Shown here piece by piece: positions 54,168-64,000 of a DNA stretch of 64,000 nucleotides. The position numbers were made by a program, and so were the translations under genes. Numbering within the stretch: the first letter of the stretch is position 1; each line of letters opens with the position of its first letter. The notes under the pieces were generated by a model. That model saw only the letters and a program-made list of their open reading frames with translations. It had not been told where the DNA came from and did no database searches. The stretch covers positions 62,001 through 126,000 of the forward strand of contig FJUW01000025.1 in NCBI GenBank assembly GCA_900074885.1. Reading direction: 5' to 3'. Source of the DNA: Rhynchosporium graminicola. Lineage: Eukaryota > Ascomycota > Leotiomycetes > Helotiales > Ploettnerulaceae.

Positions 54168-56758
54168 GGCCTTGAATGATGAAATGGGATATGAAAAACG
54201 TTTGATTTGGGGAAGTGTAGAAACCCTATAGAGCTTTGCGATCATAAATATTGAGCAGAAATGAATGTGCACTCGAGCTCTGTTGCATACTCAAAGTCGC
54301 TTCTTAATCTTTGAAGCTCTCCATAACATGGTCTATTCCTTTAGCTATTTACCCATTGACTGTGAACAAAGCTGAAGGAGTTGTGAAATACATTACTTGC
54401 AGGACTTTCTACTTGAGGTCTGAAATATTTTCCCAATTCTCCCCTGTCGCAAGCTTGAATGGATAACCGTTAAATATTAATATGATTCAAATCTTCGTTC
54501 GACAGCTAATATGTACCAATGTACATCGTTACTCGCCCCAATTTCATGGATCGAATCCCCAGCCGAGTTCCAGCGATTCTACTTCGTGTCACAGCCTGGG
54601 ACTCGCATACGACAATGGTTCTCTGTCCCTATCAGAGCATTTACATGACTTATACTCCGTGATAGATGTTGTATCACTGATAGATCCCCAACCAAGACAT
54701 TCCGTGGGAAGTTTGATTATTTCTCTGCATTAAAAGAGAACTAATATATTTGCTAAATTCAGAGTACAACCAAGAATATATATCTGCTCCTCGCGCCCAC
54801 TAAAGCTATATATCGTCTGGTGAATTCTGAAGTTACCTGGGAACGACAGGCTGATTACCTGAATGTGTAAAGGAGACATTCGTGGCAGTGATAGTGAATT
54901 ATCCATGTTTATCAATACAAAAGCATTTTGCCTCGCTGAAATACCTGCAGCCCAACTTTACCGCAAGATGCTTGCATATCTTTTCTAGAAAATGAGCCGG
55001 CTTATTGAAGGATTGCAATCCGGATTGTTGAATTCTCAAGAAGCTATCCGTTTCTTAAGTTCGGCGGACCACATCCTTACGTGGAAGTCGTTCTGTTTTC
55101 ACTGTTTAGATATCGTACTTGCGAGGGTCATCTATAGCGTACGCTGCGTGCAAAATTATTCGAGAATAATCCTGTTTCGACTGGAAGATTACGGAGTGAC
55201 GTATACAGATTCGTGCTCTTTGTACCGTAGCAAGAAAGCTGCTGGAGGAAGCTATGTTAATGTGAGACAAGCCGGGCCTAAAGTCATTCTCTTGACACTT
55301 TCTCAGGAAAGCGAAGTCGCGGAAGAGAGATACAATCTTATCCCTGTGAGCCGCGATGAGGCAGTGAATTGCAAGATGGCCTTGATTACATCCAAATCAA
55401 GAGGTCCATTGGAGTGAAGATTAAGATATCGAGATAGCTGATGTGGGCCCACAGTGCTTCGATCCCTGGGACCGAGATATACGCCAAGGGATCGATGCTG
55501 AATACGTGATGATTCTCGATTGCCTTGAGAGGATTCAGCGTCTGAATGACTGCTGGGGTCAGAGAGGTGTGACATGACAGCTTGCGGTAAAAGGCTCTTG
55601 ATGTCGTAGACGACGATAGTATCAAGGTACTCTAGGCTACGAAGAATGCTCGACGCTTCTTCTTCTGTAGAATTCGAACATCCAGTGGATTGGAGGGTCT
55701 GGAGATTATGCAAGTTTCTTGGACATTCGAGGGACAAGGTATTCGAGAGGACCACAAGCCTTTGCAGATTTTTGAACGGTGCAGCCATCATGTCCAGGAG
55801 AAGTTGTGCCTGATGTTAAATGTTCGAACAGAACCCGTTACATACTTGGTACTCCTGAAATATAGATGCATGTTCCGAACCTCGCCGAGAGCTGTGAACG
55901 AGTCCCAAGCAGAAGATATCGCGGAGGAAGTACCATTGGCTTCAGGAATTTGATCGGGAAGTTGAGAAGAACGAGTCATGCTTCCTACGGAGGATAGATT
56001 GGATGGATTATCCTCAATCTTCGATAATCGACGAGTGTATTCTGACTCCCATAAGTCTCCTGTGACAGGAGAAGTAGGCTTTGAAGTCTTCCCAGAGAAT
56101 TTGTTTTCTAGGACCTGCTATTCTAAGGAGCGAGTCTGATTGCAACTGCCTGTATAGAAATATACGAGACTTCTGGCAGCAAATGAGGTGGTCCTCTCGC
56201 CGTCCATCAACCAATTGTCCCAGTCTATCGAAATGCTTTTTATTATGGAAAAAAAACACCCATTTCTTCTCGTCGGAGGCTTTTTGACACTGCGGATATG
56301 GCTAGAAATGTGGCAGAATAATAGCTCCATCTTGTGTCCAGGACCAAGTGGTGAATTTCAAGCCGGATTTCCGGGGGAAGACAGAGAAAGCCTGAGATTG
56401 TTTCGGTCATTTGAAGTGCTTCGGGGATATGCCCAATGAAAATGTTTTGTGATAGATGTCACAAGGAGTGGGTGTGTGCTACCTACCTACCTACCTAAAT
56501 CTAGCGCTGCAAGTCAAGCGTGGTATTAGCGTTTGGACAACCACGCTAACCCAGCTTTTCCTAATAAGCGACAAGCGCAGTGAACAACAGAGTGTATTAT
56601 AGGGAGATTTAAGATCTTGGAAATATTAAAAACTCATACCATGCTCACTGTCGCCTTCGATACAATGTGCTGCTTTAAGATCATCTTTGGGGGTGGGAGC
56701 GTGGACGTTAGGTAGGTTAGCTAATTCATGCTGCAATTGGGCTTAAACATATATTTCT
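54168..56758. other. Gene-poor stretch, with possible F-box debris
   Basis: Apart from the minus-strand fragments at about 55386-56280 annotated separately, no frame shows a domain. An ACCTACCTACCTACCTAAATC motif lies at about 56481-56503. The plus-strand frame at 54992-55417 overlaps the minus-strand fragments and lacks any recognisable feature. Confidence 0.45.
55386..56280 (-). pseudogene. Possible degraded F-box/LRR-like gene
   Basis: Three minus-strand frames follow each other with leucine-rich, F-box-C-terminus-like text: ILWEDFKAYFSCHRRLMGVR, then WDSFTALGEVRNMHLYFRST, then FKNLQRLVVLSNTLSLECP and LRSLEYLDTIVVYD. In yet another frame comes SLTPAVIQTLNPLKAIENHH followed by IEALWAHISYLDILIF. 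The pieces are separated by stops or frame changes that I could not resolve with introns. No F-box itself was found. Either a decayed gene or a multi-exon gene that I failed to splice. Confidence 0.28.
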
Positions 56759-57875
56759 TTAGCAGATATCTTCAATTTGCTGCTCAACTCCATCATGTGC
56801 ACCAAGGTCCAGCTTCAGTGTGCGACCAAAAAGCTCTAGAAGGATCTCAAAGCAAATCTTGGTAATTGCCGGATCGTATCGGCCCTTAGAGAGCTCATCT
56901 CGAATGAACGCATCTATAGCCAGTTAGTGTCTTCGAAACAAAATAAGTAAAGACAACTACGAACGTTGAGCACCAGCAACCTCGTACCAGGAGAAGGTAA
57001 TTCCCTTCTCTCTCAAAGTCTTCCGAATAAGATCTCGACCCTCAGGTGGAACATGGTTGTCGAGAGTACCGTGAATCATAGCCAGCTCTGCCTTGATCTC
57101 GCTTGCTCTGGCTAGACTGTCATCTTTCATACCAGCTCCAAGAGTTGCACTGTGCAGATCTGTAGCGAAATATGTGACTGCTGCAGAGATTCGAGGGTCA
57201 AGTGCACAGCGGTAGGCTAAGTGGCCGCCGAGACACATGCCTGTTGAGCCGATACGACCATTGCATGTCTTCAGAGAAAGCAAGAAGTCGATTGACAGTG
57301 TAGCATCTTCATCGTAACCTGCTAGTGTCTGCTTGATGTTAATGGTTGAAGTAGAAGTGTTTCAAGTAGAACTTGCCTTCTTGATCTTGTACTCGTTCCC
57401 GGCATCTGTGCCAGGGACATCATATGCCAGTGGCTCGGGTCCTGTGAATTCATGGTATGACGAAGGAGCTGCAACAATGTAGCCCTGGCCGGCAATTTGA
57501 CGAGCAAATCTCGCGACGGGACCAGTGACTGGATTTCAAGTCAGACTTGGTTTGGTAAAAGACGTCAATAGTATATCTCGAAATCTAAAATTAGAAGTGA
57601 CGAATCTTTGCCGGGAAAGAAAGTCCTACCTTGGTAAATCTCGCTGAATAGAACAACACCAGGAAAACGTCTGTCAATAGTCAGAATTGAGGTCGACCAA
57701 ACACTAAACAGAACATACGCATTGGGATAGTTCGGGATAGTGGGGTGGAACAGGTAGATTCCTAGGTTTCATCAGCCTTCTTCCCTCGACCTCATTAGCA
57801 CAACAACATACTCATAGAACCCACCTTGCCATCCGCCTTGGTCACTACATCTTTATACGTCTCTTTGATCAACAT
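56759..57875 (-). CDS. Dienelactone hydrolase family protein
   Basis: Six exons (57875-57821, 57761-57719, 57670-57630, 57528-57377, 57328-56965, 56913-56759) give 269 aa, the usual length of fungal members. An alpha/beta hydrolase that opens cyclic esters such as dienelactone, or related substrates. The catalytic triad is visible: C129 in IGSTGMCLGGHLAYRC, D187 in IHGTLDNHVPPEGR, and H219 in WYEVAGAQHAFIRDE, where the histidine codon is split by the last intron. Earlier strands read IYLFHPTIPNYP and FPGVVLFSEIYQVTG. The intron between exons 4 and 5 (57376-57329) has a GC donor, AAG|GCAAGT, with a normal CAG acceptor; no GT alternative keeps the frame. The first intron's donor (GTTCTA) is weak and its edge is approximate. 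Confidence 0.88.
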
Positions 57876-58920
57876 TTTGAGTGCGAAATTGCTTTTGTAG
57901 TTACGTGATTAGCAAGTTTGTAATCGACTTGAAGACAGCCTTGGCGGGGTACAGTATAAGTAGTTGCTGAATAAGTGGGGCTAGGCTTGCTGAAGGAAAC
58001 GTTGTAAATTCAGATGTGTCTAATCCGCGTAAAGTTGCCATGTCAAAAGGGTTTAACAGGACCCATAAGGCAGAAAACATTCTGAAATTTTGATAGCACA
58101 GTTTCAATGACATATATGAAGTCACCATGCTGTCACTTTATGGATCTGTAAGTCGAACGGACTACACTTATTGAAACCAAATCGCTACTTCAGGGAAACT
58201 ATAGGGACAATAAGTACACGATCTCAGTACTTTCCGTCAGCTCAACCCTCAGAAAACTTGTCTAGCCCTTACAAAAGAAGAACAGTACAGAAAGAAAGAA
58301 AGAAAGAAAGACAGTGACTCTACTCTCGTAGGCACTTCCGTTGTATAGACCAAGTCTCATTACATTCACTTACACTACTCTTGAAAAGTGTCCTAGGCTG
58401 CGCGCCACGTGACATGAGTTTACATTCATTTACTATCTTCAACAATCCGTTTCATCAAGACTCGGGATGGGAACCATTGACGAGTCTTGTTGGAAAAGAG
58501 TCAATCAAAGTCAGATATCTATACTAATTACAAGATAACAAACTGTGGTTGCCTACTCTGACTTCAGGTTCGCAAAAAGCTGTTACGAATTTTGGGCCGA
58601 GTTCCCCGAGATATTGTGTGGCCCAGCTCCTTTCCTGGCGATAAGCAGCGCCGCATTACCACACCAAACAACAGTTCCATTTCACCTTCGAATCCTCTTC
58701 AGCCGCCTTCTTGCTGCCAATTGTCCCCAATCTTGCCTTTTCTTGCCTTGTAATCGTTTTGATATCAAACTTCTTTCACCCTTACCGACCGTCGCAAATT
58801 CTATCTCGAGTCCCCACTCATAACATCAGGAGTTGCAACACTGCCTATCTTGAGCGAAAGACACGCGCGCGATAACATCTGCCATCTTCGAAGCATATAC
58901 GATAAGGAAAAGGGAAGGAT
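57876..58920. other. Intergenic, divergent promoters
   Basis: Upstream DNA of the dienelactone hydrolase (-) and the phosphatidylinositol synthase (+) genes. A GAAA tetranucleotide run (about six units) is at 58289-58312. The C/T-rich last 300 bases probably form the promoter and leader of the synthase gene. Confidence 0.5.
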
Positions 58921-59966
58921 ATGTCGAGCGTGAGAGCAAGAAGGCAGGCCGCTGCCATCCCTCAACCTTCAACTCCTACACCAGGTCACAGGAGCGAGCA
59001 GGTTATCATGAACGGCAACGGGTCAGCTCACGCATCAGCAAAGAAGGAATACCCCTACGAGAATATCTTCCTCTTCTGGCCAAATGTGATCGGTATGTTA
59101 AAATCTGTTGCGGACAGAGGATTTGCATTGACATGTCCCAGGCTATGTGCGAATCGTCCTGGCCTTTGCGTCGCTGTATTACATGCCACTCCATCCACGC
59201 ACTTGCACTCTTCTCTACAGCATCTCCTGCCTCCTTGATGCCCTCGATGGATATGCCGCGCGATACTTCGAACAGTCTACGAGATTTGGAGCTGTGTTGG
59301 ATATGGTGACCGATCGATGCACAACTGCGTGTCTTATGGTCTTCCTTGCGTCAGCTTGGCCGAGATGGGCTATCCTTTTCCAGGGTTTGATCTCGTTGGA
59401 TCTTGCAAGTCACTACGTCCATATGTATGCAACTTTGATCATGGGAGGATCAGATACCAGCCACAAGAAGGTTGATAAGAGCAGGAGCTTCATCTTGAAC
59501 TTGTATTATACCAACAAGGTACATAAATTGCTATCCCAGTTTTCATCAAAAATAAGAGAGCTGACCTGGTGCGTAGACAGTTCTCTTCCTCTTCTGCATG
59601 TTCAACGAGGTCTTCTTTATTGCTCTATACCTGCTGTCCTTTTCCTCCCCCCTGCTTTCCCCATCCCTACTCCAAACGAACGATGGCAGCGGAGCAGCTT
59701 CTTCTCTACAACCCGGCAATCCCTCCCATCCCTCCGCATCATTCCTCTTTGCCAATCCCAATAGTGCTGGAGCTTTGGAGTTGGCGCGGGCCAACAAGAT
59801 GGATTCTTTTTGGCCTTGGGTTATCGCTGGTGTCAGCTTCCCAGTAATGTTCGGCAAGCAGGTCATCAACGTCGTGCAATTAGTCAAAGCCTCCAACTGG
59901 TTGGCAGAGGGAGACATTGAGATGAGAAGAGCCGCTGGCCTCCCACGACAGAAGAAGGAGATCTAA
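58921..59966 (+). CDS. PIS1: Phosphatidylinositol synthase (CDP-DAG-inositol phosphatidyltransferase)
   Basis: It joins CDP-diacylglycerol and myo-inositol to make phosphatidylinositol, in the ER membrane, and is essential in yeast. Exons 58921-59092, 59142-59518 and 59577-59966 give 312 aa. The CDP-alcohol phosphatidyltransferase motif is complete: D90, D93-G94, A97-R98, G107, D111 and D115, within LLDALDGYAARYFEQS and FGAVLDMVTDR. YPYENIFLFWPNVIGYVRI upstream and LDLASHYVHMYATL downstream are characteristic of Pis1 rather than of choline or ethanolamine enzymes. Exon 3 begins TVLFLFCMFNEVFFIALYL and ends with a Gly-Val-Phe-rich helix (VIAGVSFPVMFGKQVINVVQ). The protein is longer than the yeast enzyme because of about 40 extra N-terminal residues and a serine/glycine/asparagine-rich loop (about residues 215-245). 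Confidence 0.93.
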
Positions 59967-61504
59967 GTAATGCGTGGTAATCTCGTAATTCCAGCTACCA
60001 GTGCGCATAAGCGGCGCATGATTGAATTTGGTTGCATATCGAACATCGAATGACTTAGGCTTCTTCACGACATACTACCAAAGTTTTTCTTGTAATTTTA
60101 TTGGAGTGGTATACGCATGCTTGGAGCTCTACCTTAAGGCATTCGTGCACAGGTATGGTTCTTCGGTTTTGTTAGGTATCCGCTGTCAGTTTGGCGGTCG
60201 GTTGGGCAATGGTTTCGTTTAGGGGACCGGCGTTGCGTGATGGGCTGTTTCTACAGGACTACGCGAGGGGAGGATGGAGACACGAAATCTGAAATTGGAT
60301 GAGGTCCTGTCAATTAGGTGACATGCGTCGAATACATAATACTAATAATATATGCATGATGTGTCGTTGAGTAGGTGACCTGCAAGCCCCCCTGGGTCGT
60401 GTTGTACATAAGCGCGAATGTTGAGGTCCGTAGAATTCGGTACCTGATCTTAGACGATTCCTTTCCAATATTTCGGTTGTTGAGGGAGGTACTGTACACC
60501 AGATCAGATCTCCGGAGCGATTTACTTCTATGTCTCGTTTCGGTGGAGTATTCCAGAGGCCAGAGGGATGGACTCATGACAGCTTTTTCCAGAAGTGACA
60601 GACAGGTGTTTCAAAGAAGAGTTCTAGAACTGCTCAACACTACCTGATACAAATGATAAAAACTCGTGCTAACCAGTTTGACTCTCCATCATCCAGTAGT
60701 CACCTACCAACAGGCACGCGGGTACCTTACCTAGGTAGCATTGTGTCTCATCTCGTCTAACGATGGTATATTGTAAGTAAAAGGGATAGCTAAGGTAGGT
60801 AGGTATAATTGTACATAACGTGCCCCCAGCTCGTTCCATGCCAGCCAGACCTTAATTGCAGCCACGCGAGCCCGCTATGCAGAAGCCAGTGAATGCCATG
60901 GCTGTCCAGGCCCAAATGGCTGCCCTGCACTGCTCTAGACGACTCGTGATAATCCAAGGTCTTTCTCTGCCTGCATCCCTTAACTTCCATTTCCATTACC
61001 CCTTTCTCTTGTAAACATGTCAATTCTCAAGTAATATTCTCCCCCTCATTACGTATCCCGAGTACTCCTCGCGCAGTTCAGTCATTCTTCGTGCATACAG
61101 AGGAGTAATCACCTGAGAGTACAGCTAGGAAGCTATCAGGGAATTGACATGTGGTTCGCCTGCAGCACAGATCGTGCACTACGCTACCGCTAAAGGAAGT
61201 TCCCCCGCCCAATCACAAGCCCCCCGTTGGACTATCGCATCCACTATCTCCGTCCTGTTGGCGTCACTTCTCTCCCGGGGAAGTACCACAACAAGCTAAC
61301 TCCTGTACCTACGAGCACACCGTAACTTCGAGGTCACAGGCTCTGAACTCTGCCACAATCCCCTGTCCCCGGACTCTTAGCAGCTCTGCGTTGGTCTGGA
61401 ACCTGTTCAACCACTCGACTTATTATTCACAGAAATTCGAATTGGAAGTCCTCTCCTCGTCCTCCTGCCGTGGATTGGATTGGAAATCGAATCACAAAGG
61501 AACA
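59967..61504. other. Intergenic with ACCT/AGGT motifs
   Basis: No domain-bearing frame. TACCTTACCTAGGTAGC lies at about 60723-60739 and GGTAGGTAGGTATAA at about 60794-60808. A frame continuous with the next gene extends upstream to 61151, but its translation looks like leader sequence. Confidence 0.5.
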
Positions 61505-63497
61505 ATGTCTGAATCGTCAGCCCCGCCAGCTTTGAGCCGATTTACGCCAACTCCAATCGAAACAACGGTGAAAAGGGTTCGACGATTCGCTGTTGAGCCT
61601 GTGGAAACAACTACAAGGAGTAACAAGAAGGAGGCCAAGGAGAATGGTAGCGGGGTTGGTGTTGACAAGATAGACTTTGCTCCTACATCTCCTCCTAGAC
61701 GGCGATTCTTACCTGAACCCGTTGAGACGACTTTCAAAAGCAGCAGGCAGACCATCAAGCCATTACCTACTCCAGAGCCTACACCCGTTTCGAGCTCTCC
61801 CCAAGAAACTCCAGAAGAAGCTACACCTAAGCCCAGGAGAAAATTCGTCCCGGAGTTGATTGAAACGACGAAGAGATCTAAAAAGGCCGGTGATGCAAAG
61901 CCAGGTACACTGCACACAGATAAGGTGAATACTCCTCCTGCTGACAAGTAGTCTAAACGTGCTAATGATGACTTCAAATCAGACCGATCTTACGCCTGGA
62001 GTACCAAATATATATACCCGTTCAAAGCGGAAATCTCGCCCTTCTGCTGTTCCGAAACCTCCAGACAACAACCCCAATCATAGCTCAGCAAATTTGCAGA
62101 CTGTTGACATACCGCCCTTGCCTCCACGAAGACAGGGATCAATGCGTCCCCATACGAATACCAGACGAAGCACGCGACAAGACTCTTTCCAGCCCGAACT
62201 CGAAGTTATAGCCTCCGATGAGGAAGAACCAGATCTGGAAGATGAATACGATGATGATGAAGGTACTCCGTCACTTACCGGATCATATGGGTCGTCGGAG
62301 GACTCTATGATGAGATTACAATTAGCACGCACACGGGAGAGCTGTGACGATAGATTCTCAGGATATCTACTAGCTCTTGCAGCAAAGGCAGCTGAAAAGC
62401 AGCTAAGAGAACAAGCTTTAGCAGCGTTTCCCAATGAGTCTATGCACGAAATCGTGGAACACTTCTACGACAGGGAGATCGATGGAGGTTCAGATGAGGA
62501 GTCGGTCGAGGGCGTTGGATTACTGGTCCTCAACGATCCCAAACTCGAAAACATCAGGCGGAAATCTACAGAGGTCGGATGGGCAGCCAAGGAAATGCAA
62601 CAGCATCAAGAGAAGCTCAATCGCCTTCGAGAAGATGAAACCCACAAGAAGATCGCTGCTGAGGCTACAAAGCCTACATTCCAGGACCCCTTCTGGACGA
62701 ATGGCATGACGGATAAAAGCTCGCCTTTCTCCCGTGTCCAGCAGATCGAACCCGTTGACAAGCAAAAAGAAGCAGAGCTCAAACGCATGCGTTCAGCAGC
62801 ATCACCGCCCATGCTCGGCTCAGATCTCAGATTTCGGATGTGCCCTTCGCCAAAGGCCACCAAGTTCGAATCCGACCAGAGAATCGACGTCCAGCCCAAC
62901 AAATGCGATAATGGTGGGGGACTATGGGGCGGATACTGCGTCGCTGAGGAGCCAGGAGAGTTTCTGAGTCCTAGCGTTAGTAAGCAGCCCGCGCTGATCC
63001 AAACCCCGCGAGCAGATGGAGGGCTTGAAGACCCATTTTCTTCCGCCTTCGGGAGCCAGCTCCCGAATGGTGCTAAGAGCCCCTCGAAGCGTGAAAGTGG
63101 TGTGAGGATGTTGGCTGGTATTGAGGAGAGGCTGAAGGCGGAGGTCGCGAAGAGCAAGGCCGAAGAGGTTCTGCTAGAGGAGTTCGATGATAAATTTGTG
63201 ACGCAGGTTTACAATTACCTGTCACTGGGCTACCCGGCTCTAGCACGTCCGTACGATGATGAGCTGGCACGTATTAGCCGCTGTCCTCAAGAGGAGCTGC
63301 GAGCTGATGACGATAAGAAGAATGCGAAGGGCTACATTGGAATTGCCGAGGAAGTGCAGGATGAGCACTGTCCGCGTTGGAAGGCTCTCAGGTTGTATAT
63401 TTTAGAGTGGGCGAGACAGCATCCCAGTATGTCGAATGGTGCAGCTAGCCCAAGCGCATGGGGTGTTAGAGCTAGAAGGGGAAGTTGGGCTATCTAA
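61505..63497 (+). CDS. Unknown fungal protein with repeated PEPVETT motifs
   Basis: Exons 61505-61924 and 61983-63497 give 644 aa. The donor is GTGAATAC at 61925, because this is the only phase-matching site before an in-frame stop. The N-terminal region has four spaced copies of a basic motif of form R-[RK]-F-x-[PV]-E-P-[VI]-E-T-T: RFTPTPIETT, RRFAVEPVETT, RRRFLPEPVETT and RRKFVPELIETT, each followed by Lys/Ser/Arg residues. Next come a basic proline-rich stretch (SKRKSRPSAVPKPP, IPPLPPRRQGS), an acidic block (SDEEEPDLEDEYDDDEG), and a helical conserved region (RFSGYLLALAAKAAEKQLRE, then EIVEHFYDREIDGG). The C-terminal domain is well ordered (EFDDKFVTQVYNYLSLGYPA to ALRLYILEWARQHP). No known domain is recognised. 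The PPLPPRR stretch looks like an SH3 ligand. Confidence 0.8.
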
Positions 63498-64000
63498 GAT
63501 ATAGTCTTCGGGCTGGATGGTGTCTGCGATACTTTACGATCATGATGACACGGCATGATGAGTATAGTATATGAGATGAGATGGTGTGCTGAACAGACGG
63601 GATCACAGAATGCACAAAAGCAGGAATAACAAGCAAAACAAGCGAGGAGTTACGGGTTCGAGGTGCGGGTTTGTTTACACTACATTGAGATTCAAGATAC
63701 AATGATTGTCTTTCTCTTGGTTTTTGATTATTTGCTTCAATTTACGTTTCAAAAGAAGACCGCCGTCCAAAGGTCGGGGACGACGAAGGTATGGCAACCT
63801 TTTTTTGCGCTCTGCGATCAGTATACGTTCGATTTCGCTTGACGTTTCATTCCTCACGCGGCACGCATCGCTCTCACTATTGTTTGAGGAGAATTGTGGC
63901 CGGCTGAGTGATACGTGGGTGACGAAGTTAAGATCCATAGATGCACTGGTATGCGAGGCTAACAGTGACAGAGCGAGGACCTGCAGGTGTTTATAGAATA
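63498..64000. other. Right edge of window, nothing recognised
   Basis: A 3' UTR-like stretch after the preceding gene. A minus-strand frame at 63675-63938 shows no domain and could be either noise or the 3' end of a gene beyond the edge. Confidence 0.4.

Noticed and set aside
54992..55417. 141-codon plus-strand frame
   Set aside because: No domain, and the opposite strand reads more like protein.
61151..61504. In-frame upstream extension of the PEPVETT-repeat protein
   Set aside because: Translation is rich in Cys, His, Ser and Pro with no continuity in style; the start at 61505 directly precedes the first motif.
63675..63938. Minus-strand frame at the right edge
   Set aside because: No recognisable motif and truncated context; could not be distinguished from noise.
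1..64000. tRNA, rRNA or CRISPR features
   Set aside because: Looked for tRNA T-arm-like GGTTCGA boxes with matching A-boxes and for spaced repeats; found no convincing case by eye. A tRNA covariance search would be decisive.

Overview
The window looks like a chromosome segment of a filamentous ascomycete (Pezizomycotina). The evidence is the density and architecture of the genes: short GT-AG introns of about 48-160 bp with CTAAC/CTGA-type branch sites, a Zn2Cys6 regulator, GPI-type serine/threonine-rich cell-wall proteins, a DUF3533/SNG1 membrane protein and a fungal trehalose synthase family member. The class is not certain; Leotiomycetes would fit. All functional names rest on motifs and remembered family patterns, because no search could be run. 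Splice models were built by hand and checked for frame continuity.

Layout. 1-2958 has no convincing gene. 2959-5264 (-) is a SET-domain protein and 5993-7441 (-) a membrane acyltransferase. 9376-10848 (+) is an Och1-like GT32 mannosyltransferase. 11462-12994 (+) is a trehalose synthase family gene lacking its N-terminal half. 14193-15740 (-) is a BTB protein and 16919-17812 (-) a conserved unknown. A compact housekeeping block follows: a calponin-homology coiled-coil protein (19158-21408, +), the Yen1/GEN1 Holliday-junction resolvase (22176-24998, -) facing the dynactin subunit Arp10 (25301-27043, +), and mitochondrial seryl-tRNA synthetase (27390-28910, +).

28911-34798 is an accessory, partly decayed stretch. 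It holds phosphotransferase-like debris, a clear scytalone dehydratase-family pseudogene (30816-31338, -) and an intact trihydroxynaphthalene-reductase-like SDR with a 12-nt micro-exon (32369-33534, +). A Zn2Cys6 regulator follows (34799-37339, +). Reductase, dehydratase and regulator together suggest the remains of a naphthol/DHN-melanin-type polyketide cluster with no polyketide synthase in the window.

38405-39271 (+) is a metallophosphoesterase. A 3.1 kb gene-poor, repeat-bearing interval then leads to a stomatin-like SPFH protein (42387-43567, +) and a small conserved protein (44462-44956, +). Two diverged tandem paralogues of a secreted GPI-type protein follow (45802-47064 and 47776-48749, +), then an AT-rich island (about 49205-49855) that looks like a mutated repeat. 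The right end carries an SNG1-like protein (50508-52324, +), an ABM-like dimeric alpha/beta-barrel protein (53151-54167, +), possible F-box/LRR debris (about 55386-56280, -), a dienelactone hydrolase with a GC-AG intron (56759-57875, -), phosphatidylinositol synthase Pis1 (58921-59966, +) and an unknown protein with repeated PEPVETT motifs (61505-63497, +).

A pattern across the window: several genes change abruptly from C-rich to G-rich coding sequence part-way along, toward their 3' ends.
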